64,000 bases of DNA from Pseudomonadota bacterium (GTDB taxonomy: Bacteria; Pseudomonadota; Gammaproteobacteria; Acidiferrobacterales; Acidiferrobacteraceae), in the NCBI GenBank assembly GCA_021784755.1, contig JAJYHM010000049.1:23685-87684 (forward strand), read 5' to 3'. Within the stretch, counting starts at the first letter, position 1. Every line of letters begins with the position of its first letter. Below, piece by piece: positions 48,938-57,118 of this stretch. The position numbers and the translations under genes were made by a program. The notes beneath the pieces are model-generated. The model had not been told where the DNA came from and searched no databases. It saw only the letters and a program-made list of their open reading frames with translations.

Positions 48938-50536
48938 ATGGCGTGGGGCGACGGCGCACAGGCGGGGGCGGTGGCGCCGCATGCGGCGGCGGCAGTGGCG
49001 GCTGCGCGTGTTCTGAATGATGGAGGCGGCGCTATCGAGGCTATGGTGGCGGCCGCCGCCGTGATCGCGGTCGTCTACCCGCACATGACAGGTCTCGGGG
49101 GTGATGGATTCTGGCTCATTCACGAACCCGGACGCGATCCTTACGGGATCGATGCCGGCGGCGCCGCTGGGGCGTTTGCGACCCCCGACGCCTATAAGGC
49201 GCGAGGTCACGAGACCGTGCCTATGAGGGGTCCACTTGCCGCCAACACCGTGGCCGGCACGGTGGCGGGCTGGGAACTTGCGCTTTTCTACGCGCAAAGG
49301 GAGGGGCCGGTCCTTCCGCTCGAGCGCCTCTTCGAAGACGCCATAGGCTACGCCGAGCGGGGCTTTCCGGTCACGGCAAGCCAAGCCGCGAGCACCGCTG
49401 GACGCCTGGCGGAGCTCTCTGGCCTGCCAGGCTTTCGGGAGCACTTTCTCACGCCTGACGGGCTCGTGCCCGCGCGTGGGACCCTATGGCAGCAGCCGGC
49501 GCTGGCGGCAACCCTGCGTAGTCTCGCGCAGCGGGGATTGCGGGACTTTTACGAGGGCGAGATCGCCGCCTGTGTGGCCGCCGATCTGGCCGCGGTGGCA
49601 AGCCCTGTGGCCGTCGCGGATTTGGCCGCGTTTCGGGCGCGTCGGGTGCGGCCTCTGCGGATGGCCCATAGCCTGGGCATGCTCTATAACCTCCCACCAC
49701 CCACGCAGGGTGCCTTATCCCTGCTCATGCTTGGCATCCTGGATCGCGTAGGGCTTGAGCGGCTCCCGCGCGAGGGGGCGGACATGATCCATCTGGCGGC
49801 CGAGGCCGCCAAGCGCGCCTTCGGTCTGCGCGACCGTCACAAGGGCTGGTTCCTGGAGTCCGGCGGAGATGTCGCCGAGTGGCTTGAGTCCGGGCGGCTC
49901 GATGCCGAGGCGCGCGCGATCGACCGGATGCAGGCCGCGCCGTGGCAGGCCACCCAGGGGCCGGCTGATACCGTGTGGCTCGGGGTGATAGACCACAAGG
50001 GCCGGGCGGTGAGTTTCATTCAGAGTCTCTATCATGAATTTGGTAGCGGCGTGGTCCTGCCCGGCACCGGGATCTGTTGGCAGAATCGTGGCGCCAGCTT
50101 TTCCCTGACCGCGGGCGCGGTCGACTGTATTGGTCCCGGTCGCAGGCCCTATCACACATTGAACCCGGCGATTGCAACCTTGAATGATGGGCGCGTGTTG
50201 GCCTATGGGGCCATGGGCGGCGACGGCCAGCCCCAGACTCAGGCCGCGGTGTTTACGCGTCTTGCCCTTTATGGCGACGATCCGCAGGCGGCAGTGTCGG
50301 CGCCCCGCTGGCTTTTGGGGCGCGCCTGGGGAGACCCCTCGAATGACCTGAAGATCGAGGCGCGGTTTCCTGATGCGGTGTTCCAGGAGCTCGAGCGCCG
50401 GGGTCACCATATTGCGCGGCTTGCACCCTTCGACGAGACCGTGGGTCATGCCGGCATGCTGGTGCGCGACGCCCATGGCCGGGTGTTCGGCGGGGCCGAT
50501 CCGCGCAGCGATGGTCAGGTGGTCCTGGTCGATTGA
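48938..50536 (+). CDS. Gamma-glutamyltransferase family protein
   Basis: This Ntn-hydrolase of the GGT family cleaves gamma-glutamyl bonds, for example in glutathione or acyl side chains. ATG 48938 after GGGAGGG gives 532 residues. G-H/Y-P-H-M-T-G-L-G-G-D-G-F is the family N-terminal core, and the probable nucleophile Thr is in A-D-T-V-W-L-G-V-I-D-H-K-G, where the precursor would self-cleave. No signal peptide is visible, so unlike classical periplasmic GGT it is probably cytoplasmic. Confidence 0.85.
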   Translation: MAWGDGAQAGAVAPHAAAAVAAARVLNDGGGAIEAMVAAAAVIAVVYPHMTGLGGDGFWLIHEPGRDPYGIDAGGAAGAFATPDAYKARGHETVPMRGPLAANTVAGTVAGWELALFYAQREGPVLPLERLFEDAIGYAERGFPVTASQAASTAGRLAELSGLPGFREHFLTPDGLVPARGTLWQQPALAATLRSLAQRGLRDFYEGEIAACVAADLAAVASPVAVADLAAFRARRVRPLRMAHSLGMLYNLPPPTQGALSLLMLGILDRVGLERLPREGADMIHLAAEAAKRAFGLRDRHKGWFLESGGDVAEWLESGRLDAEARAIDRMQAAPWQATQGPADTVWLGVIDHKGRAVSFIQSLYHEFGSGVVLPGTGICWQNRGASFSLTAGAVDCIGPGRRPYHTLNPAIATLNDGRVLAYGAMGGDGQPQTQAAVFTRLALYGDDPQAAVSAPRWLLGRAWGDPSNDLKIEARFPDAVFQELERRGHHIARLAPFDETVGHAGMLVRDAHGRVFGGADPRSDGQVVLVD

Positions 50537-50635
50537 GACGGCTTGCGCCAAGGATCGGGTAGCCCGTCATGACGGCCGCTCGGATAGGCATGATAGAAGG
50601 CTTTTGATGCGGGCGTTTAGAGGTTCGACGATGTG

Positions 50636-51427
50636 ATGGCTTCGATTTTTGTTTATATGGGACTGGGACTCCTTACGGGACTGCTGGCCGGTATGCTCGG
50701 AATCGGGGGCGGCAGCGTCATCGTGCCGGCCCTGGTGTTTGTCTTCGCACATCAGCATCTGCCGCCCGGGCTTGCCATGAAGCTTGCCATCGGCACGTCG
50801 CTTGCGAGCATCCTTTTCACGTCGCTTGCCGCCATTCGCGCGCAACAGAAGCGCCGCGCCATCGATTGGGAGGTGGCCTTGCCGCTTGGGGTCGCGACCC
50901 TCGTTGGGAGCTTGGTAAGCGGCTATATCGCGGGCTTTCTGCCAGGACTCGTCTTGAAGGAGGTCTTCGGGGTATTCCTGGGTCTCGTGGGGCTCCAGCT
51001 CTTGACGCGCTGGACGCCGCCTGCGAACTGGGGGCTGCCGGGACGCCCGGCGCTTTTCGGTGTGGGTCTTGGCATTGGGGCTTTGTCTGCGATCCTGGGG
51101 ATAGGGGGCGGTAGCCTCACCGTCCCGTTCTTGACCGCCTGTAATGTCGAAATGCGTCGGGCGATCGCCATTTCCGCCACGCTCGGGCTTCCGATCGCAC
51201 TCTTTGGCGCCACCGGTTTCGCGCTCTCTGGTCTCCATAGGGCGGGTCTCCCTCCGGCGACTCTCGGCTATATTTATCTGCCCGCCCTGGCGGGACTTAC
51301 GACCGTGGCTATGGTGGTTGTGCCCGTGGGCGTGCATCTCGCCCACAACCTGCCGGTTGCGCGATTGAGACGTTTTTTTGGAGTACTCTTGATCGCAGTC
51401 GGCACGCAGATGCTACTGGGGCAGTGA
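50636..51427 (+). CDS. TSUP (TauE/SafE) family membrane transporter
   Basis: This is an integral membrane protein of a family that moves sulfite, sulfonates or other small sulfur-containing and organic anions. ATG 50636 gives 263 residues (GTG 50633 is also possible). Two inverted repeats each begin with the family motif G-x-L-G-I-G-G-G-S (near residues 20 and 155). About eight helices are predicted. The substrate is not readable; thiosulfate or sulfite would fit the setting, as an inference. Confidence 0.88.
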   Translation: MASIFVYMGLGLLTGLLAGMLGIGGGSVIVPALVFVFAHQHLPPGLAMKLAIGTSLASILFTSLAAIRAQQKRRAIDWEVALPLGVATLVGSLVSGYIAGFLPGLVLKEVFGVFLGLVGLQLLTRWTPPANWGLPGRPALFGVGLGIGALSAILGIGGGSLTVPFLTACNVEMRRAIAISATLGLPIALFGATGFALSGLHRAGLPPATLGYIYLPALAGLTTVAMVVVPVGVHLAHNLPVARLRRFFGVLLIAVGTQMLLGQ

Positions 51428-51518
51428 CCGAGGAGTGCGGCTTTAAGTCTTTAGGGTCGTGGCGCCAGAGGGCAAGGCGCGCCGACCCAAGGCGATGCTT
51501 CGTATCGAGGAGGCGCTT

Positions 51519-52175
51519 ATGACAGGATGTTGCGGTGATACGTCGTGTGGGATCGGCCGCTGTTTTTCCCATTTTTCGCGCCGCTATGTCCGTCGCTATG
51601 AGCGCCACGGCCTTGAGGCGACGCAAAAGCAGTTGGTCGCGGGCCTGCTCGCGGCGGGCTTCGATGGCCGCACGCTCCTCGAAGTCGGATGCGGGGTCGG
51701 TTATCTCCACCAATACCTGCTCCTGAGAGGTGCGGCCACGGCGGTGGGTGTCGACCTCTCCGAGACTATGCTGAGTGAGGCGCGGGGCCTAGCGGAGCGG
51801 CAGGGTCTCGCGGGGCGCACCCGCTATGTGGAAGGGGATTTTCGCTTGATGGCCTCCGAGCTCGAGGCCGCCGACATCACCGTGCTCGACAAGGTGGTCT
51901 GCTGTTATCCCGACGCGGCGGGGCTGCTCGCGGCGACCATAGGTCATACCAAAGAGAGTTGTGCCCTGACCCTTCCCCGGCGCCACGTTGTGAACCGCGT
52001 GGCTTCGCGCCTCGGCGCCAGCCTTCTTCGGATCGTGGGCAGCGCCTATCGGCCTTATATCCACGACCCGGTCCTCATCGATCAGTGGATGCGTGAGGCG
52101 GGCTTTGAGCGGATTGTGGAGAACCACACCCTGTTTTGGCTTACCCGTGTCTATCGGCGCGTCGCTGCCTCCTGA
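51519..52175 (+). CDS. Class I SAM methyltransferase with Cys-rich N-terminus
   Basis: The protein has 218 residues from ATG 51519 behind GAGGAGG. The SAM motif is L-L-E-V-G-C-G-V-G-Y-L-H. The N-terminus M-T-G-C-C-G-D-T-S-C-G-I-G-R-C carries four Cys at 4, 5, 10 and 15, which could bind a metal. The family is ubiquitous and the substrate is unknown. Its 3' end overlaps the convergent GH15 gene by 25 bases. Confidence 0.75.
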   Translation: MTGCCGDTSCGIGRCFSHFSRRYVRRYERHGLEATQKQLVAGLLAAGFDGRTLLEVGCGVGYLHQYLLLRGAATAVGVDLSETMLSEARGLAERQGLAGRTRYVEGDFRLMASELEAADITVLDKVVCCYPDAAGLLAATIGHTKESCALTLPRRHVVNRVASRLGASLLRIVGSAYRPYIHDPVLIDQWMREAGFERIVENHTLFWLTRVYRRVAAS

Positions 52176-54001
52176 CATCGCGCGTGGTTGCGGGAACGGT
52201 GCGCCGCGGGACCATCGCCTGCGAGATTGCGCGCGGAATTCACGAGCGCCACATGGGTGAAGGCCTGCGGGAAGTTGCCGACGAGGCGCTGGGCCCCGGG
52301 GTCGTACTCTTCTGAGAGCAGGCCCACGTCGTTGCAGAGGGCCACGAGTCGCGTGAAGAGCTGTTCGGCCTCGGCGCGGCGGCCCAGCAAAACAAGGTTG
52401 TCTACCAACCAAAAGGAGCAGGGCAGGAAGACGCCCTCGCCTGGCTGGAGTCCATCGCGCGCGTTCTCTGTACGGTAGCGCAGCACGAAGCCGCCCTCCA
52501 TGAGGTCGGTCTGTATGGCTCGGACCGTACCGACGATGCGGGGATCAGTGGCCGGAAGAAAACCCACGAGCGCCATCATGAGCAGGCTCGCATCGACTGT
52601 CTCGCCGCCGTAATATTGCGTGAAGCTGTTCTTCGCGGCATTAAAGCCATGCGCGCATACATCCGCGTGAATGTCGTCGCGGATCCGCTCCCAGCACGCC
52701 ACTGGCCCCTTTAGGCCATAGTCTGTCGCGTCCTTTACGGCGCGATCGAAGGCCACCCAGGCCATGACTTTGGAGTGGGTGAAGTGCTGTCGACCACCGC
52801 GGACCTCCCAGATACCGTCGTCGGGGAGATGCCAATGGGTCTCGAGAAACGTCATGATGGCGCATTGGATGTCCCAGACGTGAGCTTGTGGATGGAGGCC
52901 CACGCTGCGTGCCAGATGCAAGGAATCCATGAGCTCGCCATAGACATCGATTTGGAACTGATCGGCGGCCGCATTGCCGACGCGCACGGGTGCTGCGCCC
53001 TCGTAGCCGCGAAGCCATGGGATCTCGCGTTCCCCGATCCAACGCTCGCCGGCTACGCCATAGACGATCTGGAGGTCCGCCGGATTGCCGGCGACTGCGC
53101 GCAGGAGCCACTCGCGCCAAGCAGTGGCCTCCTCGGTATAGCCCGTGGTGAGCAGGGACCAGAGGGTAAAGGTCGCGTCGCGCAGCCAGCAGTATCGGTA
53201 ATCCCAGTTGCGCGCGCCCCCCAGTTGTTCCGGAAGGGAGGTCGTGAGGGCTGCGGCGATCGCCCCCGTGGAGCGGCAGGCCAAGGCCTTCAGGGTAATG
53301 AGTGATCGCCGGACTACGTCTCGCCAGGGGCCTTCGTAATGGCCTCGCGCGGTCCAGGCGCGCCACCAGGCCTCGGTGTGGGCGAGGGCTGCGAACGGCT
53401 CAGGCGGCGCACAGGCTGCGTGATGCGTCGGTTGGTAACTGAGCTGGAAGACCTCCCTCTGCCCCGTTGTAAGCGTGAAGCGGGCGACCGTGGTCTGACC
53501 TTTGCCGTGTACGGGGATCGTGGCGGTCAGGTAGAGGCTGTCGGGGCCTGCAACTGCGAGCCGCGCGTCGTGCACGCGCCGCACCCAAGGGACCGTGGAT
53601 CCGTAGTAGAAGCGAATGACGAGCGCCATTTCCATGTCGACCGTGCCGCGCACCCCTTCGACGATGCGCACGAGGTGGCAGCGCTCCTCGGAATCATGGC
53701 CGTTCATGACCATGAAATCCGTAATGCGGGCACAGCCTCCCGAAGTCTCGAATTCGGTCTCGAGAATCAAGGTGTCGGGGCGGTAGCGACGGCGTGCGGC
53801 GCGGCTACCGCCCACAGGGGCGATCTGCCAATGCCCGTTCTCCCGGTCGCCGAGGAGTGCCGCGAAGCACGCCGCAGAATCGATGCGTGGTGCACAGAAC
53901 CAGTCGATCGAGCCGTTGTTGCCGACCAGGGCCCCTGTGATGGTGTTGCCTATGAGGGCGTAGTCTTCGATTTTCAGGGAGTGATTATTTGCGACTGACA
54001 T
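52151..54001 (-). CDS. Glycoside hydrolase family 15 protein
   Basis: This is a glucoamylase/trehalase-type (alpha/alpha)6-barrel enzyme, 616 residues from ATG 54001 behind GAGGGGG. The N-terminal I-E-D-Y-A-L-I-G-N and G-S-I-D-W-F-C-x-P motifs, and the barrel motif N-W-D-Y-R-Y-C-W-L-R-D-A-T-F-T-L, are diagnostic. The second half keeps L-P-C-S-F-W-L-V and E-Y-D-P. No signal peptide, so it is cytoplasmic; trehalose or glycogen-derived sugars are likely substrates. Confidence 0.88.
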   Translation of the reverse strand: MSVANNHSLKIEDYALIGNTITGALVGNNGSIDWFCAPRIDSAACFAALLGDRENGHWQIAPVGGSRAARRRYRPDTLILETEFETSGGCARITDFMVMNGHDSEERCHLVRIVEGVRGTVDMEMALVIRFYYGSTVPWVRRVHDARLAVAGPDSLYLTATIPVHGKGQTTVARFTLTTGQREVFQLSYQPTHHAACAPPEPFAALAHTEAWWRAWTARGHYEGPWRDVVRRSLITLKALACRSTGAIAAALTTSLPEQLGGARNWDYRYCWLRDATFTLWSLLTTGYTEEATAWREWLLRAVAGNPADLQIVYGVAGERWIGEREIPWLRGYEGAAPVRVGNAAADQFQIDVYGELMDSLHLARSVGLHPQAHVWDIQCAIMTFLETHWHLPDDGIWEVRGGRQHFTHSKVMAWVAFDRAVKDATDYGLKGPVACWERIRDDIHADVCAHGFNAAKNSFTQYYGGETVDASLLMMALVGFLPATDPRIVGTVRAIQTDLMEGGFVLRYRTENARDGLQPGEGVFLPCSFWLVDNLVLLGRRAEAEQLFTRLVALCNDVGLLSEEYDPGAQRLVGNFPQAFTHVALVNSARNLAGDGPAAHRSRNHARCQEAATRR

Positions 54002-54131
54002 TGTCCCCCTCGTTGTGCAGAAGCGGTTCCTGTCGCCCCACCCCATGCTTCTTTGCCTGTATAGCCCTTTTGTCGTGTCGCGGGCAAGCCCCGAAGCGGG
54101 CTGCGACGCGCCTTCTCGCGCCGCCTGCGGC

Positions 54132-54163
54132 TTGACCCCGTACCTAGGTACGGGGCTTAGACT
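54132..54163 (+). promoter_or_regulatory. MerR-type operator/promoter of merTP
   Basis: TTGACC (54132-54137) and TAGACT (54158-54163) are separated by 20 bp, the over-long spacing of MerR-controlled promoters. The spacer contains the perfect palindrome CCCCGTACCTAGGTACGGGG (54136-54155), with the classical MerR half-sites CCGTAC-N4-GTACGG. No merR gene lies near, so the regulator is encoded elsewhere. Confidence 0.85.
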
Positions 54164-54187
54164 CGCATTTTCTAGGGGCCTTTGGCG

Positions 54188-54574
54188 ATGGATATGGACA
54201 AAGGGGTGGCGGTGCGCACGGGCTCGATAGGCCCCGGTGGGCTATGGGCCGCGGTTGTCACGGGCTTGCTGGCCTCGCTCTGTTGCGTCGGGCCGCTCGT
54301 ACTGGTCGCGGCCGGCATCGGCGGGGCTTGGGTCTCGATGCTCACCGGCCTGGACCCGCTACGCCCCTGGCTTACCGTGCTCTCCGTCGGACTGCTCGGC
54401 TTCGCCCATATTCGTCAGTGGCGGGCTAGGCAGCGCGCGGTCTGCGACTGCCGGGCCCAGTCTCTGCGCACAGTCGTGTGGCTTTGGGTCGGCACCGCCC
54501 TGGTTGCGGGCGCCCTGGTTGCGCCCTATGTGCTCCCGGTCTTGATCATGCCTGCCATCCCCACGAGCCCTTAA
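54188..54574 (+). CDS. merT: Mercuric transport protein MerT
   Basis: MerT is an inner-membrane protein that takes Hg(II) from MerP into the cytoplasm. ATG 54188 gives 128 residues and three helices. The Cys pair in the first helix (S-L-C-C-V-G-P-L, Cys32-Cys33) and the cytoplasmic pair (A-V-C-D-C) are both kept. The preceding operator is of MerR type. No merA reductase is in the window. Confidence 0.9.
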   Translation: MDMDKGVAVRTGSIGPGGLWAAVVTGLLASLCCVGPLVLVAAGIGGAWVSMLTGLDPLRPWLTVLSVGLLGFAHIRQWRARQRAVCDCRAQSLRTVVWLWVGTALVAGALVAPYVLPVLIMPAIPTSP

Positions 54575-54583
54575 GGAGATCCC

Positions 54584-54934
54584 ATGAAAAACGTTACGCG
54601 CTCCATTGTCCTCACCGCGGCCCTGACCTCAGTCGCGATAGCAGTGCCGGCGCTGGCTGCAAGGGGTGCCACAGAAACGCTGCGCGTGGCCGCTCTCCAG
54701 TTTTCGCAGGCGGTCATCCACATCCCTGGAATGACCTGCAGCAACCATTCATGTGCCACGACCGTTTATATGGCGCTCATCCGTCTGCCGGGGGTGATGG
54801 GTGTGGGTGTCGATGAATCGACGCAAAATGTCACGGTGAAATATATCCCGGGCCGCACAAGCCCAGCCGTGTTTTTGAAGGCGGTCAAGGACGCGGGCTT
54901 CCCCGGGACCCTCGTGCGCCCCAAGGCTGCCTGA
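54584..54934 (+). CDS. merP: Periplasmic MerP-like heavy-metal-binding protein (variant motif)
   Basis: The protein has 116 residues with a signal peptide ending A-L-A. An HMA-type fold follows (V-I-H-I-P-G-M-T-C ... L-P-G-V-M-G-V-G-V-D ... N-V-T-V-K-Y). MerP normally binds Hg(II) with G-M-T-C-x2-C. Here the loop is C-S-N-H-S-C, that is C-x4-C with a His between (Cys52, His55, Cys57), which may change metal preference. It is 9 bp downstream of merT. Confidence 0.85.
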   Translation: MKNVTRSIVLTAALTSVAIAVPALAARGATETLRVAALQFSQAVIHIPGMTCSNHSCATTVYMALIRLPGVMGVGVDESTQNVTVKYIPGRTSPAVFLKAVKDAGFPGTLVRPKAA

Positions 54935-54946
54935 GATCCGAGCGGT

Positions 54947-56182
54947 TCAGCGATCAGGCGGCGTAGACGAGGAGGAGTCTGGCTGGGTGACGCGACTTAA
55001 AGGCCGCTTGGCCTGCCACAAGACATACCGGGAGTTCTCATCACGGGCGAGCGCGCGTTTTATGGCGGCGCGCTCCTTATGGGTGAGGCGGTAGCGGGCC
55101 AGGTAAGCACGGAAGAAGCGTACATAGGCGGCGTCCGGAGAGACGATTATGCGGGCCTCGAGTGCCGTGGCGTGGGCGGCGCGGGCGACACCATAGGACA
55201 GTTGCCGTGCCTGCCCGGGTTTCAGGCGCGTATCGAAGTATTGGTGCTCAAGATCGAGACTGATGCGCCGGCCTATGACGAGGCGGCGAGCTGTACCGGG
55301 ACATATGTGCCTTGCGCAGTCCTGCCAGATGGTCGCCACCACCTCCGGGGTCGTATAGGTCGGGAAGTCGTGTCCCACGCCGGAATTCATGATGCTGAGG
55401 CGGGCGACAAGATCGCGCTTTGCCTCCCGAGGCTCGACACGTAAGCGGATGGTGAGCGCTTTACGCACGAACCGCGGGTTATGAATGCCGTAGAAGTCGT
55501 GCCGGCCGTTCGGCATGTGGCAGGTCTGACACGTCACCCCCGCGCGCGCGTAGTGGCTGCGACGCCACTCCCCGTATACGTTCTCCAGAAGTGCGCCATG
55601 CAGGCGCGCCCCGTTGCCATGGAACTGATGGCAGCTGATACAGAAGCGGCTGCGTGTGAAGTCGTTGCTGGGGGTGAAGCCGCCGTGGATGATACGTCCT
55701 GCGGCGAGATAGCTCTCGAGCGGGGGACCGAAGCGCCGATAAGCGCGCACATGGCAGTCGGCACAGGTGACGCCCTGGTGCGCCATGGGGCCAAGCGCTG
55801 CGCCCATGAGCGCGGCCCGGACCTCGCGGTTCTGGCGACCGGCGGGAGCGTGACAGAGGAGGCAGCCGCGTATGAAAGCCCAGCGGCCGCGGCCTGCGGC
55901 CATGAGTTGCCCCACGACCCCGGGGCCCATGGCGAGCGCATGCCGACTTCGGCGCCACTCGCGGTACTGGCGGATGTGGCATTGGCCGCAGGCGCGGGCC
56001 GAAAGGGCGACCTGGGCGGCGGGCCAATGGGGTAGCAAGCGGCCGCCGACCGGGAGAGGGCGATGCCAGTAACGGCTCAAGAAGGCGGTCGTGGGCCAAG
56101 CCCAGGTCGGCGCCGCCCACAGCCAAAGCGCGCACGCCAAGACAAGCCCCGAGGCCTTGTCCTTGCCTCCGCGTTTCTGCAA
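54947..56182 (-). CDS. Exported pentaheme c-type cytochrome
   Basis: This periplasmic multihaem protein has five haem sites: C-G-Q-C-H, C-L-L-C-H, C-A-D-C-H, C-I-S-C-H and C-Q-T-C-H, spread over the first two-thirds. The C-terminal part has no haem and reads like the beta-rich domain of cytochrome c554-type proteins (G-V-G-H-D-F-P-T-Y). The start is unsure: TTG 56182 has GGAGG 5 bp upstream, GTG 56194 and the frame to 56263 are alternatives; from 56182 it is 411 residues. The signal peptide ends A-P-T-W-A. Electron partners are unknown. Confidence 0.85.
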   Translation of the reverse strand: MQKRGGKDKASGLVLACALWLWAAPTWAWPTTAFLSRYWHRPLPVGGRLLPHWPAAQVALSARACGQCHIRQYREWRRSRHALAMGPGVVGQLMAAGRGRWAFIRGCLLCHAPAGRQNREVRAALMGAALGPMAHQGVTCADCHVRAYRRFGPPLESYLAAGRIIHGGFTPSNDFTRSRFCISCHQFHGNGARLHGALLENVYGEWRRSHYARAGVTCQTCHMPNGRHDFYGIHNPRFVRKALTIRLRVEPREAKRDLVARLSIMNSGVGHDFPTYTTPEVVATIWQDCARHICPGTARRLVIGRRISLDLEHQYFDTRLKPGQARQLSYGVARAAHATALEARIIVSPDAAYVRFFRAYLARYRLTHKERAAIKRALARDENSRYVLWQAKRPLSRVTQPDSSSSTPPDR

Positions 56183-56280
56183 TCGCGCCTCCACGGGGGG
56201 CGGGCCCGCCCCCCTCGGAGGATGCGAGCGGGCCCTTCTCTGGTTAGGGCGTCGCGTCACCACGGACGCCCGTCACATCC

Positions 56281-56487
56281 TCAGGAGCCGCAGGCGTTCT
56301 TCATGTGGCTATTCTTTTTCGTCGCGTGCCCCATGGAGCCGCAGGCGTTCCCCATTTTTCCCATTTTCCCCATCTTTTCCATGTTCCCCATCTTTCCCAT
56401 TTTCGATGTGCTCGCCTGGGCGGTGGTGAGGGTCACGGTGGCGGCCAGGGCCAGCAAGATCGGTAATACGGTGCTTGTGTTCTTCAT
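56281..56487 (-). CDS. Small secreted Met/Gly/Lys-repeat protein, C-terminal NACGS
   Basis: The protein has 68 residues from ATG 56487 behind AGGAGC. A signal peptide ends near T-A-Q-A (25 residues). The mature part is a short repeat of M-G-K-M-G-N type units with about eight Met, then G-N-A-C-G-S twice, the second at the C-terminus. Met- and Cys-rich periplasmic peptides often bind Cu(I), Ag(I) or Hg(II); here that is only an inference, helped by the neighbouring mer genes. It lies 17 bp upstream of the longest frame of the pentaheme cytochrome on the same strand. Confidence 0.65.
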   Translation of the reverse strand: MKNTSTVLPILLALAATVTLTTAQASTSKMGKMGNMEKMGKMGKMGNACGSMGHATKKNSHMKNACGS

Positions 56488-56960
56488 CAAGGCTCCTAAA
56501 AATACTCGCGTTGTGGAAAAAATTGCGGTACGGGACCGCCACGATTCGATCCAACCCCTTTTTCGGGGCCCCGGTGGTGGCTTCCATGGCATGGTGGCTG
56601 TGCCCCCAGCCCCCGGGTTTCTTGGCGCGGCCGTCCGGGTGCGGACTTGAGGGGAATTCCCACTCCCCGCCGACCCCCCTTGATATTACACGGGGTCGCG
56701 GGATTTTCCGAATACCCGACCTGCGGGGCGAAAGCGCGCCTCAGGATGAAGGACGCCCGGGGCGCGTGTCGTGCCTTCGGCATTGAGGAGCATCACGAGC
56801 GTATTCGGGCTGTCTCTCGTGGTCATGCGATCCAGGCTTGGCCATGGGTAAGGGAAAGCCGGGCGCGCCTCGTGTCTCATGGTCCTTCCATTGCGGTGGC
56901 CCATTTCGGTTCTGACATTGGGGCTTGCCCGATGCCTTTCATGCCTTCACGACATTTCTC
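56488..56960. other. Intergenic region upstream of the rhodanese gene
   Basis: About 470 bp without a supported gene between two divergent transcripts. Open frames on both strands lack starts or family features. The operator and promoter of the rhodanese gene begin at 56962. Confidence 0.4.
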
Positions 56961-56961
56961 T

Positions 56962-56999
56962 TATCACCAAATTGGTGATATTGATCACCACGCTGGTGA
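56962..56999. promoter_or_regulatory. Tandem palindromic activator sites (TCACCA-N3-TGGTGA)
   Basis: TATCACCAAATTGGTGATA (56962-56980) is a perfect palindrome; a second TCACCA-CGC-TGGTGA follows at 56985-56999. The two centres (56971 and 56992) are 21 bp apart, two helical turns. They lie about 85-110 bp upstream of the predicted sigma54 transcription start, the usual place for an activator of the NtrC family. Confidence 0.75.
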
Positions 57000-57054
57000 C
57001 CGCCCTCTGGGCCTAGGTCTCTAGAAGCCGCGATTTTTCTAGGCCGGCGCATGC

Positions 57055-57070
57055 TGGTCCGTCTCTTGCT
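57055..57070 (+). promoter_or_regulatory. Sigma54-type (-24/-12) promoter of rhodanese gene
   Basis: TGGTCCGTCTCTTGCT matches the sigma54 consensus TGGCACG-N4-TTGCW at 10 of 12 defined positions, with the required GG-N10-GC spacing. The transcript would start near 57081, 38 bp before the ATG. Confidence 0.75.
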
Positions 57071-57118
57071 ACTACCCTCGCGCAGCTCCATCCAGGTCAT
57101 CATCGCGGGGGGAATATT

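Noticed and set aside
48457..48939. Minus-strand open frame between cyoD and the GGT-like gene
   Set aside because: Low-complexity Arg/Pro/Ser composition, no ribosome site and no recognised family.
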